From Streptomyces aureus (GTDB lineage: Bacteria; Actinomycetota; Actinomycetes; Streptomycetales; Streptomycetaceae), in the NCBI RefSeq assembly GCF_000725495.1, contig NZ_JNZD01000004.1:496001-560000 (forward strand): a stretch of 64,000 nt of DNA. Reading direction: 5' to 3'. This document shows positions 26,609-35,087 of the stretch, one piece after another. The notes beneath the pieces are model-generated. The model was not told where the DNA came from. It searched no databases and was given only the letters and a program-made list of their open reading frames with translations. The position numbers were made by a program, and so were the translations under genes. Positions within the stretch are counted from its first letter, which is position 1. Every line of letters begins with the position of its first letter.

Positions 26609-26735
26609 GGCCGTCCGGCAGAGGCCGTCGGCAGAGGACCGCCGTCAGAGGACCGCCGCCTGAGGCCGGTGGCGACCGGGCCGTCCTGGCACCCGGCGCC
26701 TGGCTCCCGGCCCCAGCCCCGGCGCCCGACCTCCG

Positions 26736-26845
26736 GTCGACTCGGCCGGGCGGGGAGCCGTACGGCCTCCGCCCACGCCGGGGACCGGCCGTCGATTCGG
26801 CGGGGCGAGGGCCGCACGGCCTTCACCCACCTCGGGTCCGGCTTC
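26736..26845. repeat. 55-bp imperfect tandem duplication
   Basis: Copy one (26736-26790) starts GTCGACTCGGCC and copy two (26791-26845) starts GTCGATTCGGCG. They align without gaps, with point differences. They fill most of the 253-base space between the convergent P450 and pentapeptide genes. Upstream at 26609-26670 shorter GCCGTC/GCAGAGG repeats occur. No gene is seen. Confidence 0.6.
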
Positions 26846-26861
26846 GGCCCGGGGGCTCCGT

Positions 26862-27707
26862 TCAGTCCCTGGAGATCCAGTGGCCGGGGCGGTCGACCGT
26901 GGCCGGGAGCCTCGTGCCGGTGTTGCCGCGGGCCGCGTTGAGCTGTGGCTGGGTGAGGAACAGCGCTCCGGTCAGATCGGCGTCGGCGAGGTCGGTGTCG
27001 CGCAGGTCGGCGCCGAGGAGATCGGCCCCGCGCAGATCGGCCCCGGTGAGATCGGCAGCGATGAGCAGGGTCCCGCGCAGGCTCGCGCCCCGCAGGTCGG
27101 CCCCCTTGAGCCGGGCGCCCATCAGGTCCGCGCCGCGCCGGTCCCCCTTCCGGCCCCCGCCGGTCCCCGCCCGGACCAGTTCGCTGACCCGCAGCAGCAC
27201 GTCGCCGACCTGTCGCCGGTGCGTGCCGACGTCCAGCGCGGCCAGCTCCTCCGGGGTCCCGCGGGTCAGTCGCTCGGTCGCGGAGAGCAGACGCCGGACG
27301 TCCGCGTGCACCGGACGGGCGGCGGGCAGGGTGAGCGCTTCGTTCAGGTACCACAGCAGTTCCCGCAGGTGGCGCACCACGGGGAACACGTCGAACATCA
27401 GCCGGGCCCGCTCCTTGGGGCCCGAGCGCCAGTCCACCCCGCCGAAGGTCACCTGGGAGACCTGCTGCCCGGCGCCGAAGCAGTCGTAGACCGTGCAGCC
27501 CGTGAACCCGGACGTCCGCAGCCGGGAGTGGATGCCGCACCGGGAGTCGCCGCCCAGGTTCGGGCAGGGCTCGCCCGCGCCCTTGTCGATCGCGAAGTCG
27601 GCGGAGCGGGCGAAGGGAAGGGCGACGCAGCACAGTCCGAAACACCGGTCGCAGTCGGCTCGCAGTTCGGTGCGGGGGTCGGGGGACGTGGTGTCGTGCT
27701 CGTGCAT
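26862..27707 (-). CDS. Cys-rich (YkgJ-like) plus pentapeptide-repeat protein
   Basis: A 281-residue protein with two parts. The N-terminal 90 residues are rich in Cys: DCDRCFGLCC, then EPCPNLGGDSRCGIHSRL and GFTGCTVYDCFGAG, a pattern like the zinc/iron-binding YkgJ family. After a helical middle come about a dozen pentapeptide repeats (residues 197-262, ADLRGADLLGADLRDTDLAD). Pentapeptide helices can mimic DNA and protect gyrase, but this repeat run is short. ATG 27707 is used; GTG 27716 is also in frame. The joint function is unknown. Confidence 0.8.
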   Translation of the reverse strand: MHEHDTTSPDPRTELRADCDRCFGLCCVALPFARSADFAIDKGAGEPCPNLGGDSRCGIHSRLRTSGFTGCTVYDCFGAGQQVSQVTFGGVDWRSGPKERARLMFDVFPVVRHLRELLWYLNEALTLPAARPVHADVRRLLSATERLTRGTPEELAALDVGTHRRQVGDVLLRVSELVRAGTGGGRKGDRRGADLMGARLKGADLRGASLRGTLLIAADLTGADLRGADLLGADLRDTDLADADLTGALFLTQPQLNAARGNTGTRLPATVDRPGHWISRD

Positions 27708-27833
27708 GACCTCCACCCTACTCAAGCCGGACTCACCCCGACGCCGGTCGACATGTCTCCCCCGCCCGGCGCGGAGGGTTCCTCGTCCGCCGGGGCCGGA
27801 TGCCCGGCGGCGCCGCCGGGTATCGAATCCGCC

Positions 27834-28739
27834 ATGGACTCCACGGCGCTTCCCGGTCTCCCCGTCCCTCCCCCGCTGGGTGCGAGCGCCCTGCCGGCCG
27901 GGACGTACGACGGCTCGCTGGTGCTGGTCACCGGGGGCGGCACCGGGCTCGGGAGGGCGATCGCGGCGGAGTTCGCGCGGCTCGGCGCCGATCTGCTGAT
28001 CGTCAGCCGCCGCAAGCGTCATCTCACCGCCTCCAGAGCCGAGTTGGCGAAGCTGGGCACCAGGGTCGAAACCGCCGTGTGCGACATCAGGGACCCGCGG
28101 CGCATCAGCGAGGTGTTCGACGGATGCGCACTGCCGGACGTCCTGGTCAACAACGCGGCCGCGAACTTCCCCGTGCCCGCGGAGGACATGTCCCCGAACG
28201 CCTGGCAGGCCGTCGTCGACATCACCCTCACCGGAACGTTCCTGATGACCCGTGAGTTCGGCCGACGGCACCTGGCGGCGGGCACACCCGGGTCGGTCGT
28301 CGACGTCGGCGCGTCCTACGCCTGGACCGGCGGCCCCGGCTTCGCGCACAGCGCGGCGGCCAAGGCCGGGGTGGAGAGCCTGGTGCGCACCCTGGCCGTC
28401 GAGTGGGGTCCGTACGGCATCCAGGTCAACGGTCTGGTGCCGGGGCTGATGCCGCACGAGGACATGACGGAGGACATCCGCGGCAACCTGACACGGGCCG
28501 CGGCCGACGCGGCCGACACCGGGGTGCGCGGCGCGCTCGACCGGCGGCAGCCCGCCCTGCGCGTCGGCGCACCCCGTGAACTCGGCTGGGCCGCCACCTT
28601 CCTGGCGTCCCCCTACGCCCGTTTCATCACCGGCCACACCCTGGTGGTGGACGGCGCCAACTGGCAGCGCAGGGACCTGGTCGCCCCGTCGGTCACGCCG
28701 GTGCGGGACCAGCTGGGGCGTGGTCCCTTCACCGGCTGA
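27834..28739 (+). CDS. SDR oxidoreductase, 2,4-dienoyl-CoA reductase-like
   Basis: A 301-residue SDR. The cofactor site is VTGGGTGLGRAIAAEFARLGAD (residues about 32-53) and NNAAANFPV follows the NNAG pattern. The usual YxxxK is replaced by HSAAAKAGVESLVRTLAVEW, the arrangement seen in 2,4-dienoyl-CoA reductases, so a role in unsaturated fatty acid oxidation is likely. There is no clear ribosome site. TATCGAAT lies just upstream, so a leaderless message is possible. It is convergent with the sigma factor gene, three bases away. Confidence 0.8.
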   Translation: MDSTALPGLPVPPPLGASALPAGTYDGSLVLVTGGGTGLGRAIAAEFARLGADLLIVSRRKRHLTASRAELAKLGTRVETAVCDIRDPRRISEVFDGCALPDVLVNNAAANFPVPAEDMSPNAWQAVVDITLTGTFLMTREFGRRHLAAGTPGSVVDVGASYAWTGGPGFAHSAAAKAGVESLVRTLAVEWGPYGIQVNGLVPGLMPHEDMTEDIRGNLTRAAADAADTGVRGALDRRQPALRVGAPRELGWAATFLASPYARFITGHTLVVDGANWQRRDLVAPSVTPVRDQLGRGPFTG

Positions 28740-28742
28740 CGG

Positions 28743-29651
28743 TCACTCCCCCGGCTTCTCCCCCGCGAGGTCGAGCCGGGCGAGCCGCTCGGGGTCGGCC
28801 AGGATGTACATCGCGACGATCCTGCCGCCGGCGACGGTGACCCCCATGACGGACTGCGGCCGGCCGTCCACGATCGCGACGACGCCCGCCTCCCCGTTGA
28901 CCTGCACGAGACGCGAACTCGCCTCGAACCGGCGGAAGGTGAGCGCCTGCCCGGCCACCGCCTCGGCGCCGCGCACCAGCTTGGACACGGTCACGCCGCC
29001 GACCAGCGCGCCCGCGTCGGCGCGCAGCACGACATCGGGGTCGAGGACGGCGACGAGGGCCTCGAAGTCCCCGGCGCGCGAGGCCGCGAGGAAGGCACCG
29101 AGGACCTCCCGCTGCCGGACGACGTCCCGTTCGGGCTCGGGGGCGGCGGCCCGCTTGACCCGGCGGCGGGCCCGGCTGGCGAGCTGCCGGGTGGCGGCCG
29201 CGTTGCGCCCCACGACGGGCGCGATGTCGTCGAAGGGCACCGCGAACATGTCGTGCAGCACGAACGCGAGCCGTTCGGCGGGCTCCAGGGTCTCCAGCAC
29301 GACGAGGAGGGCGAGTCCCACCGAGTCGGCCAGCAGCACCTCCTGTTCGGGGTCGATCCGGTCGAGCGGGCTGACCACGGGGTCGGGAACGAAGGTCCCG
29401 GAGGGCTCCAGCGGGTCCTCCCGGCGGGCCGCCCGCGAGCGCAGCATGTCCAGGCACACCCGGCCGGTCACGGTGGTCAGCCAGCCGCCCAGGTTCTTGA
29501 TCTCGTCCGCGTCGGTGCGGCCCAGCTTCAGCCACGTCTCCTGGACGGCGTCCTCCGCCTCGCTGAGCGACCCCAGCATCCGGTAGGCCACCGCCCGCAG
29601 CCGGCCCCGGTGCTCCTCGAACTCGTCCGCGAGCAGTTCAGTGTCGGGCAT
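28743..29651 (-). CDS. ECF41/SigJ-type sigma factor
   Basis: A 302-residue extracytoplasmic-function sigma factor of the SigJ/ECF41 group. Region 2 (AYRMLGSLSEAEDAVQETWLKL) and region 4 (PFDDIAPVVGRNAAATRQLASRARRRV) are clear. The last 120 residues form a SnoaL-like domain that in this group replaces an anti-sigma factor; its tail YILADPERLARL resembles the conserved NPDKL segment. Members usually sit beside a decarboxylase, oxidoreductase or epimerase target gene. Here the neighbours are an enoyl-CoA hydratase behind it and a convergent SDR, so the target is not obvious. Confidence 0.85.
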   Translation of the reverse strand: MPDTELLADEFEEHRGRLRAVAYRMLGSLSEAEDAVQETWLKLGRTDADEIKNLGGWLTTVTGRVCLDMLRSRAARREDPLEPSGTFVPDPVVSPLDRIDPEQEVLLADSVGLALLVVLETLEPAERLAFVLHDMFAVPFDDIAPVVGRNAAATRQLASRARRRVKRAAAPEPERDVVRQREVLGAFLAASRAGDFEALVAVLDPDVVLRADAGALVGGVTVSKLVRGAEAVAGQALTFRRFEASSRLVQVNGEAGVVAIVDGRPQSVMGVTVAGGRIVAMYILADPERLARLDLAGEKPGE

Positions 29652-29701
29652 CGATCCCCCTGTCTCGTCGTGCGCATCCGTGACCGATCAAAACACGGGG
29701 G

Positions 29702-30529
29702 TCACTTCCCCTCGAAACGGGGCGCGCGGCGGGCGCCCTTGGCCGCGTACCCCTCTGCCGCGTCCTCGGAGGTGAGGGTGAGCGCCGCCGACAGGGCGGT
29801 CCGGTCGAGCGCCGCGGTCAGCGGTGCCTCGGCGTAGGCGTCGACGGCCCGTTTGACGCCCTGGACGGCGAGCGGGGCGTTCGCGGCGATCTCCGCGGCG
29901 ACGGTCCGGGCCGTGGCCTCCAGCTCGGTCTCGTCGGCCACGAGTTGGACGAGGTGCAGGCGTTCGGCCGTGGTGGCGTCCAGCCGTCTCCCGGTCAGCG
30001 CGAGGAACTTGGCCCAGCCGGTGCCCGCCTCGCGGGCGATCCGCAGGTCCCCTCCGGCGTCGACGGCGAGCCCCAACTGGGCCTCGGGCAGGGCGAACAC
30101 GGCGTCGCGGGCGGCGATCCTGACGTCCGCCATCAGCGCCAGCTCGAAGCCGAGGCAGTAGCCCTGGACCGCCGCGACGACCGGCTGCGGGAGCCGGGCG
30201 AAGGCCGCGAAGCGCTCGTGCGCCCAGCGGATGCCCTCGTAGTAGGCGCGGGCGCGTTCGGCACCGGAACGGCCGGTGATCGCGCCGCCCGGGGCGCTGA
30301 CGTCGATCCCCGCGCAGAAGGCGCGCCCCTCGGCCCGCAGCAGGACAGCCCGGACCGACGGGTCGAAGCGGATCCGGTCTGCGTACAGGCCGAGTTGGCG
30401 GGTGGACTCCCAGCTCCAGGCGTTGAGCTTCGCGGGCCGGCACAGGGTGAGGACGCCGATGCCGTCCTCGACGTCGAGGCGGAGGCGCTCCTCGCCCTCG
30501 GGGATGTCCGTGCGGGTCGTGTCGATCAT
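29702..30529 (-). CDS. Enoyl-CoA hydratase/isomerase family protein
   Basis: A 275-residue crotonase-fold protein. The oxyanion-hole segments are AFCAGIDVSAP and VQGYCLGFELALMADVRIA. The first Glu of true hydratases is not obvious, and the second position reads PEAQLGLAVDAGG, which is closer to dienoyl-CoA isomerase types. It acts on acyl-CoA thioesters in the cytoplasm. A TGAC-N5-GTCA palindrome in front suggests control by a TetR-type lipid regulator encoded elsewhere. It lies 50 bases upstream of the sigma factor gene on the same strand. Confidence 0.85.
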   Translation of the reverse strand: MIDTTRTDIPEGEERLRLDVEDGIGVLTLCRPAKLNAWSWESTRQLGLYADRIRFDPSVRAVLLRAEGRAFCAGIDVSAPGGAITGRSGAERARAYYEGIRWAHERFAAFARLPQPVVAAVQGYCLGFELALMADVRIAARDAVFALPEAQLGLAVDAGGDLRIAREAGTGWAKFLALTGRRLDATTAERLHLVQLVADETELEATARTVAAEIAANAPLAVQGVKRAVDAYAEAPLTAALDRTALSAALTLTSEDAAEGYAAKGARRAPRFEGK

Positions 30530-30545
30530 CCGTGCCCCCTAGGGT

Positions 30546-30564
30546 TTCTGACAGAGCGTCAGAA
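30546..30564 (-). promoter_or_regulatory. Palindromic operator before enoyl-CoA hydratase gene
   Basis: TTCTGACAGAGCGTCAGAA is a perfect 7-5-7 inverted repeat, 17 bases upstream of the start codon. The TGAC-N5-GTCA core resembles operators of TetR-family regulators of fatty acid genes. No such regulator gene is adjacent. Confidence 0.6.
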
Positions 30565-30605
30565 TCTCAGGGGGCGCGGATGCCGTGAAGTGGGACGCGG
30601 ACGTC

Positions 30606-31955
30606 TCAGACGTCGTCCCGGGTGAGGGCCAGCAGGCGGTCGAGCACGCGCGGGCCGCCGGCCCGCAGTCCGTCGTGCTCGAACTCGTCGGTCACCCAGG
30701 TGCGCAGCCCCCGGACGGCGCGGGCGGTGGCCAGCGAGTGCCCGGCGTCGACGTACATGTCGTCGTGGTAGACCGCCGCCGCGACCGGCACCTCGTTCGC
30801 CGCGAGGCGGGCCGGGTCGTACAGCGGCGCCCAGTCGGTGCGGGCGGCCAGTTCCTCGGCGGTGTCGCGCAGCGGGCGCAGCGCCGGGTCGCTCTCGAAG
30901 GTCCAGGGGTGCACGGACTCGCCGGTGAACAGCAGCGGCCCGTCGTCCGCGAGCGTCTTGGCCGCGTCGAACTGGGGGAACTCGGCGCGCACGCGCTCGG
31001 CGGACCAGGCGGTGGGGAGGCCGCCCTGGGCGTAGATGGCCTCGTGGACCAGCGCGTACAGCGGGTGGCCCGCGTACGAGAGGAGTGCCTGGACCTCCTC
31101 CTGGAAGGCGTCGGAGAGGGCGTGACCCTGCGGGGTGCGGACGAACGCGTCCTCCAGCAGGTAGTGCAGCCGGTGGCTGCCGTCGCTGCCGCCGAGGAGG
31201 ATGCCGAGGGACTGGAAGGCCTCGGCGGTCAGCCGGTAACCGCCGTTCAGCACGGGCTCGTGCTGGAGCAGGTACTCCGCGATCCGGCGGGCGCGCTCGA
31301 CGTCCTGGGGGTAGCGGCGGTAGTGCGCGGCGACCTTGCGCTCGATGCGCGGGTAGGCGGCGCGGTAGACGTCGTCCGCGTGGCCGTCGAGGGAGGGCAG
31401 ACCGCCGGTGATCACGGCGGCGCTCAGTCCCTCGGGGGCGCTGGAGAGGTAGCGGACGGCGCAGAAGCCGCCGAAGCTCTGGCCCAGGACCGTCCAGGGC
31501 GCCCCGCCGGTGAGGGCCGGCCGGATCGCCTCGCAGTCCCGGACGATGGAGTCGGACCGGAAGTGCGCGAGGTAGTCGGCCTGCTCGCGGGGGCCGCCGC
31601 GCAGCGGGAGCGTCTGCCGGTTGGCGGGGGTGGAGGCTCCGGTGCCGCGCTGGTCGAGGAGCAGGACCCGGTGGTCCTTCAGCGCCCGGTCGAGCCAGGC
31701 CTGGCGGCCGACGAAACGATTCGCTCCGAAACCGGGGCCGCCCTGGAGGTAGACCATCCACGGCAGGTTCTGGTGCGCCTTGTCGCTCGCGACGGCCTCC
31801 CGGGCGAACAGCTCGATGCTCTCGCCGTCGGGTCGGTCGTGGTCGAGCGGCACGGTGAAGCGGTGGTCGGTGAGGACGACACCGGGCTGGCGGTAGCTGA
31901 CGGTCAACAGGTCTCCCGAGACGTACGGATTCCAGGCCGTCCCAGTTGAGCACAT
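30606..31955 (-). CDS. S33 peptidase-type alpha/beta hydrolase (proline iminopeptidase-like)
   Basis: A 449-residue alpha/beta hydrolase with the proline iminopeptidase layout. The oxyanion segment is VYLQGGPGFGANR, followed by LLLDQRGTGAST and the nucleophile elbow GQSFGG (about residue 165). The acid is probably in YHDDMYVD and the base His in DEFEHDGLR. It has no signal peptide and probably removes N-terminal residues from peptides in the cytoplasm. The ATG at 31955 lacks a good ribosome site. The gene lies 85 bases downstream of the LacI gene on the same strand and may share its transcript. Confidence 0.85.
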   Translation of the reverse strand: MCSTGTAWNPYVSGDLLTVSYRQPGVVLTDHRFTVPLDHDRPDGESIELFAREAVASDKAHQNLPWMVYLQGGPGFGANRFVGRQAWLDRALKDHRVLLLDQRGTGASTPANRQTLPLRGGPREQADYLAHFRSDSIVRDCEAIRPALTGGAPWTVLGQSFGGFCAVRYLSSAPEGLSAAVITGGLPSLDGHADDVYRAAYPRIERKVAAHYRRYPQDVERARRIAEYLLQHEPVLNGGYRLTAEAFQSLGILLGGSDGSHRLHYLLEDAFVRTPQGHALSDAFQEEVQALLSYAGHPLYALVHEAIYAQGGLPTAWSAERVRAEFPQFDAAKTLADDGPLLFTGESVHPWTFESDPALRPLRDTAEELAARTDWAPLYDPARLAANEVPVAAAVYHDDMYVDAGHSLATARAVRGLRTWVTDEFEHDGLRAGGPRVLDRLLALTRDDV

Positions 31956-32040
31956 GTCGCCCGGGCTCCGCGGCCCGGGGACCGGGAAGATGAACTGAAC
32001 AGTGACTCAGCAGTGCGATGACCGGGAACTGAACCGCTGG

Positions 32041-33066
32041 TCAGCGCGCCGCCAGGCTGGAGCGGCGCACGACCAGTTCCGGCTGGAGCACCACCCGGCG
32101 GTGCTCGTGCGGCGTGGGAGCCGTCTCCGCGTCGATCTCCTCCAGGAGCAGCTCGGCCGCGAGGGCGCCCATGGTCACGGCCGGCTGGCGCACGGAGGTG
32201 AGCGGGACGGCCGCGGCGGCGGCGAACTCGATGTCGTCGTAGCCGACGATCGCGAGGTCGTCGGGGACGCCGACGCCGGCCGCGTACATGGCCTGGAGGA
32301 CCCCGAGGGCGAGCAGGTCGTTGGCGCAGAACACGGCGGTGGGGCGCTCGGCGAGGCCGAGCAGCCGGGCTCCGGCGTCACGCCCCGCGGCCACGTCGAG
32401 CCGCTCGGTGGGCAGCTCGCGCAGGTTCTCCGGGCCGAGGCCCGCCTCGCACAGGGCGTTCAGCGCGCCCGTACGGCGGTCCCTCACCTGGCTGAGTCCT
32501 GGCGGTCCGCTGACGTACGCGATGGAGCGGTGTCCGGCGTCCACCAGGTGCCGGACGGCCAGCGCGCCGCCCGCCACGTCGTCGACCGAGACCGAGCACT
32601 CGGTGGTGCCCTCGGCGACCCGGTCGACGAGGACGAAGGGGATGCCGTTGCGGCGGAACGCCTCGATGTTGCGCCCGCTGGCGTCCGAGGGCGTCAGCAG
32701 CACCCCGCGCACCCGCTGCTCGGCGAAGAGCGACAGGTAGTCGGCCTCCTCGCTCGGGGACTGCGCGCTGTTGCAGACCATCACGCCGAGCCCGGCCTCC
32801 CGTGCGGCGCGCTCGGCGCCGCGGGCGACGTCCACGAAGAACGGGTTGCCCATGTCGAGCACGAGCAGGCCCATGATCCGGCTGCGCCCGGCCCGCAGCT
32901 GGCGGGCCGACTCGCTGCGTACGTAGCCGAGCCGGTCTATGGCGGACTGGACGCGTGCCCGGGTCTCGGAGGCCACCGAGTCCGGGCGGTTGATCACGTT
33001 CGAGACCGTACCGACGGAGACCCCGGCGGCACGGGCGACGTCCTTGATACCCACCGACTGGGCCAT
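32041..33066 (-). CDS. LacI family regulator of the rhamnose genes
   Basis: A 341-residue LacI repressor. The helix-turn-helix is GIKDVARAAGVSVGTVSNVINRP, followed by the hinge SARQLRAGRS and a periplasmic-binding-protein-like effector domain with GLLVLDMGNPFF and VIVGYDDIEFA-type segments. It is at the distal end of the rhamnose transport genes. The two LacI-like palindromes near 39.8-40.0 kb are its likely targets. The sugar effector is inferred from the neighbours. Confidence 0.85.
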   Translation of the reverse strand: MAQSVGIKDVARAAGVSVGTVSNVINRPDSVASETRARVQSAIDRLGYVRSESARQLRAGRSRIMGLLVLDMGNPFFVDVARGAERAAREAGLGVMVCNSAQSPSEEADYLSLFAEQRVRGVLLTPSDASGRNIEAFRRNGIPFVLVDRVAEGTTECSVSVDDVAGGALAVRHLVDAGHRSIAYVSGPPGLSQVRDRRTGALNALCEAGLGPENLRELPTERLDVAAGRDAGARLLGLAERPTAVFCANDLLALGVLQAMYAAGVGVPDDLAIVGYDDIEFAAAAAVPLTSVRQPAVTMGALAAELLLEEIDAETAPTPHEHRRVVLQPELVVRRSSLAAR

Positions 33067-33142
33067 CGGGCGGGAACCTCCAGAAGAACGAGAAGCGGCA
33101 GGCCGGCCCTCAGATTACCCGCGGGCAGGCCGGAAACAGTGG

Positions 33143-34567
33143 TCATGAGGGCAGTGCGAGATCGACGACGTGCAGGGCCGACGGCGTGGCCCCGCTCGAC
33201 TTCTCCTGGTACATCACGGACAGCGTTCCGTCCTGTGGGACACGCGTCTCGTCGATGACGACCTCGCCGAAGGCGTTCAGGCCGGCGCCGTCGGACAGGA
33301 GCGTCCAGTCGGTGTGCCCGGAGGCTTTCGACGCGCCCGCGATCCGTCCGAACGGCAGGATCGCGTAGGCGTTGTCGTACCGGTCCAGGACCAGCCTGGT
33401 GCGCTGGCTGGAGCCGAGCGGGACCGGGATCTCGGTCTTGGTCCACCCCCCGGAGGAGCCCTTGCGGAGATGGAAGGCCCGGCCGTTGGCCGTCCGGTCC
33501 TTCACGTAGTCGGTGGTGCACTGTCCGAAGCGACCGGGGACATAGCTGATGATCGCGTGCGGGAGGCCCGCCGAGTCGGTGGCCTGGCTCTCCTGGTTCA
33601 TCAGGGAGTGGTCGGGGCCGAGCGCGTCGACGACGAGTCCGGCGTCGGTGACGGCGACGGTGTCCGCGCTCCCGGTGGTGGCGACGAGGGTGCCCGCGTC
33701 GTTGCGCCAGGTGCGGCCCCGGTCGGTGGAGTGGACGTAGCCGGTGTCGTGGTTGGTGATGCCGCCCGCGTTGCACATCACGGCGGCGTTCTGCTCGCGC
33801 CAGGTGAAGAAGGCGTGCAGCCGGCCGTTCACGTCGTAGTCGATGCCGTGGAGGTACATGTTGCGGGCGGTGCTCGACCCGTGCGCGCTGGTGTAGGTCC
33901 CGGTGGAGGCGGACCACTCGCCGAGCGCGGTCCAGGACGAACCGTCGTACTCCGCCAGGGCGTTGCGCCCGTTCCCCGAGACACCGGCGCGGTAGCTGAG
34001 CTGGAGGCGGCCCTCCGGGGTCGCCACGAACTGCGGATAGGTGAACTGCGAAGTGGGCGCGAGGCCGTCCAGGGAGGTCTGGACGGCCCCGAGGACGGCG
34101 GAGGTCCAGGCCGTCGAAGCCGGGTTGTCGAGCAGCCCGGCCACCGACTTGACGTAGAAGAAGCCGTCGCTGTGGGAGTCCATGTTCAGGTGCAGCCGGC
34201 CGTCCGTCCGGGAGACGCCCATGGAGATCACGTTGTGCGAGTCGTCGCTCTTGAGCTTGTGGCCGAGCGTGATCGTGGACCAGCCGCCGGCCCCCAGCGC
34301 ACGGCGGGCGACGACCGCACTGCGGTCCGCGGTGTACCAGGCCGCGTACTGGTGGCCGCGGTAGGTCAGCAGGCCGTTCTTCTGGAACGAGTTGTTGTTG
34401 ACCAGCCCGTCGTAGGAGACGAAGTAGAGCGCCCGGGAGTCGAGCACGGTGGTGCCGGTCCGCGTGACCGAGGGGCCGGGGGCGGCCGCCCGGGCCGTCC
34501 CCGCCGTGAGGGCGGGGCCCGCCACGGCACCCAGCAGGGCCGTCGTCAGTACGGTGCGTCGTCTCAT
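33143..34567 (-). CDS. Secreted BNR-4 propeller protein, possible rhamnosidase or rhamnose-glucuronate lyase
   Basis: A 474-residue exported protein. The signal MRRRTVLTTALLGAVAG has a twin-arginine pattern. The body is a BNR-4 type beta-propeller, shown by DDSHNVISMGVSRTDG, LHLNMDSHSDGFFYV and repeated DGRL blades. BNR-4 proteins include families GH145 and PL42, which cut terminal L-rhamnose from glucuronate in plant gums. The location inside a rhamnose import/catabolism island supports that role. The active-site residues cannot be assigned by eye, so the reaction is a hypothesis. Confidence 0.75.
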   Translation of the reverse strand: MRRRTVLTTALLGAVAGPALTAGTARAAAPGPSVTRTGTTVLDSRALYFVSYDGLVNNNSFQKNGLLTYRGHQYAAWYTADRSAVVARRALGAGGWSTITLGHKLKSDDSHNVISMGVSRTDGRLHLNMDSHSDGFFYVKSVAGLLDNPASTAWTSAVLGAVQTSLDGLAPTSQFTYPQFVATPEGRLQLSYRAGVSGNGRNALAEYDGSSWTALGEWSASTGTYTSAHGSSTARNMYLHGIDYDVNGRLHAFFTWREQNAAVMCNAGGITNHDTGYVHSTDRGRTWRNDAGTLVATTGSADTVAVTDAGLVVDALGPDHSLMNQESQATDSAGLPHAIISYVPGRFGQCTTDYVKDRTANGRAFHLRKGSSGGWTKTEIPVPLGSSQRTRLVLDRYDNAYAILPFGRIAGASKASGHTDWTLLSDGAGLNAFGEVVIDETRVPQDGTLSVMYQEKSSGATPSALHVVDLALPS

Positions 34568-34702
34568 GTACGGGCTCCTCGATCGGGCGGGCGGGCGGGC
34601 GGTGGGGTGCGGTGCGGGCCGGGCGGGACCCGGACGGTGCGGTGCGGGCGACCCGGGTGCGGCGGACCGTCGGCGGACCTTCGCGGTGGGTTGGACGGTG
34701 GG

Positions 34703-35023
34703 TCAGGCCAGGTGGAAGACCTCGGTGAGGGGCTTCATGGCCTCGTCGGGGCGGGCGCCGTCCAGCGCGGTGAAGAACGGCGCCATCTCCGCCTGCCAGC
34801 GGGCGTTGACGTCGGTGGCCTCCATCGCGGCCCGCGCGGCCGCGAAGTCCTCGGTCTCCAGATAGCCGACCAGCAGGCCGTCCTCACGCAGGAAGAGCGA
34901 GTAGTTGTGCCAGCCGGTCGCCGAGAGCGCCTCGCGCATCTCGGGCCACACGGCGGCGTGCCGCTCGCGGTACGCGTCGAGGCGGTCCGCTCGGACCTTC
35001 AGCAGGAAGCACACGCGTTGCAT
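34703..35023 (-). CDS. rhaM: L-rhamnose mutarotase
   Basis: A 106-residue protein matching the L-rhamnose mutarotase family in length and sequence (RVCFLLKVRADRLDAYRERHAAVWPEM, GWHNYSLFLRE, DVNARWQAEM). It speeds the exchange between alpha and beta L-rhamnose so that the isomerase receives its preferred form. It lies 64 bases after the binding-protein gene in the minus-strand transport operon. Confidence 0.92.
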   Translation of the reverse strand: MQRVCFLLKVRADRLDAYRERHAAVWPEMREALSATGWHNYSLFLREDGLLVGYLETEDFAAARAAMEATDVNARWQAEMAPFFTALDGARPDEAMKPLTEVFHLA

Positions 35024-35087
35024 CGATGACCCTCCGGGGCCTGGGGCCGGGCCGGCGCGAACGGTGGAGCACCGGCCCGGCGGGACG

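Noticed and set aside
27834..28739. Pseudogene call for the SDR because the YxxxK Tyr is missing
   Set aside because: The HSAAAKAG form is normal in 2,4-dienoyl-CoA reductases and the frame is intact.
30606..31955. Epoxide hydrolase or lipase for the alpha/beta hydrolase
   Set aside because: The GGPGFG oxyanion and DQRGTG segments are those of proline iminopeptidases.
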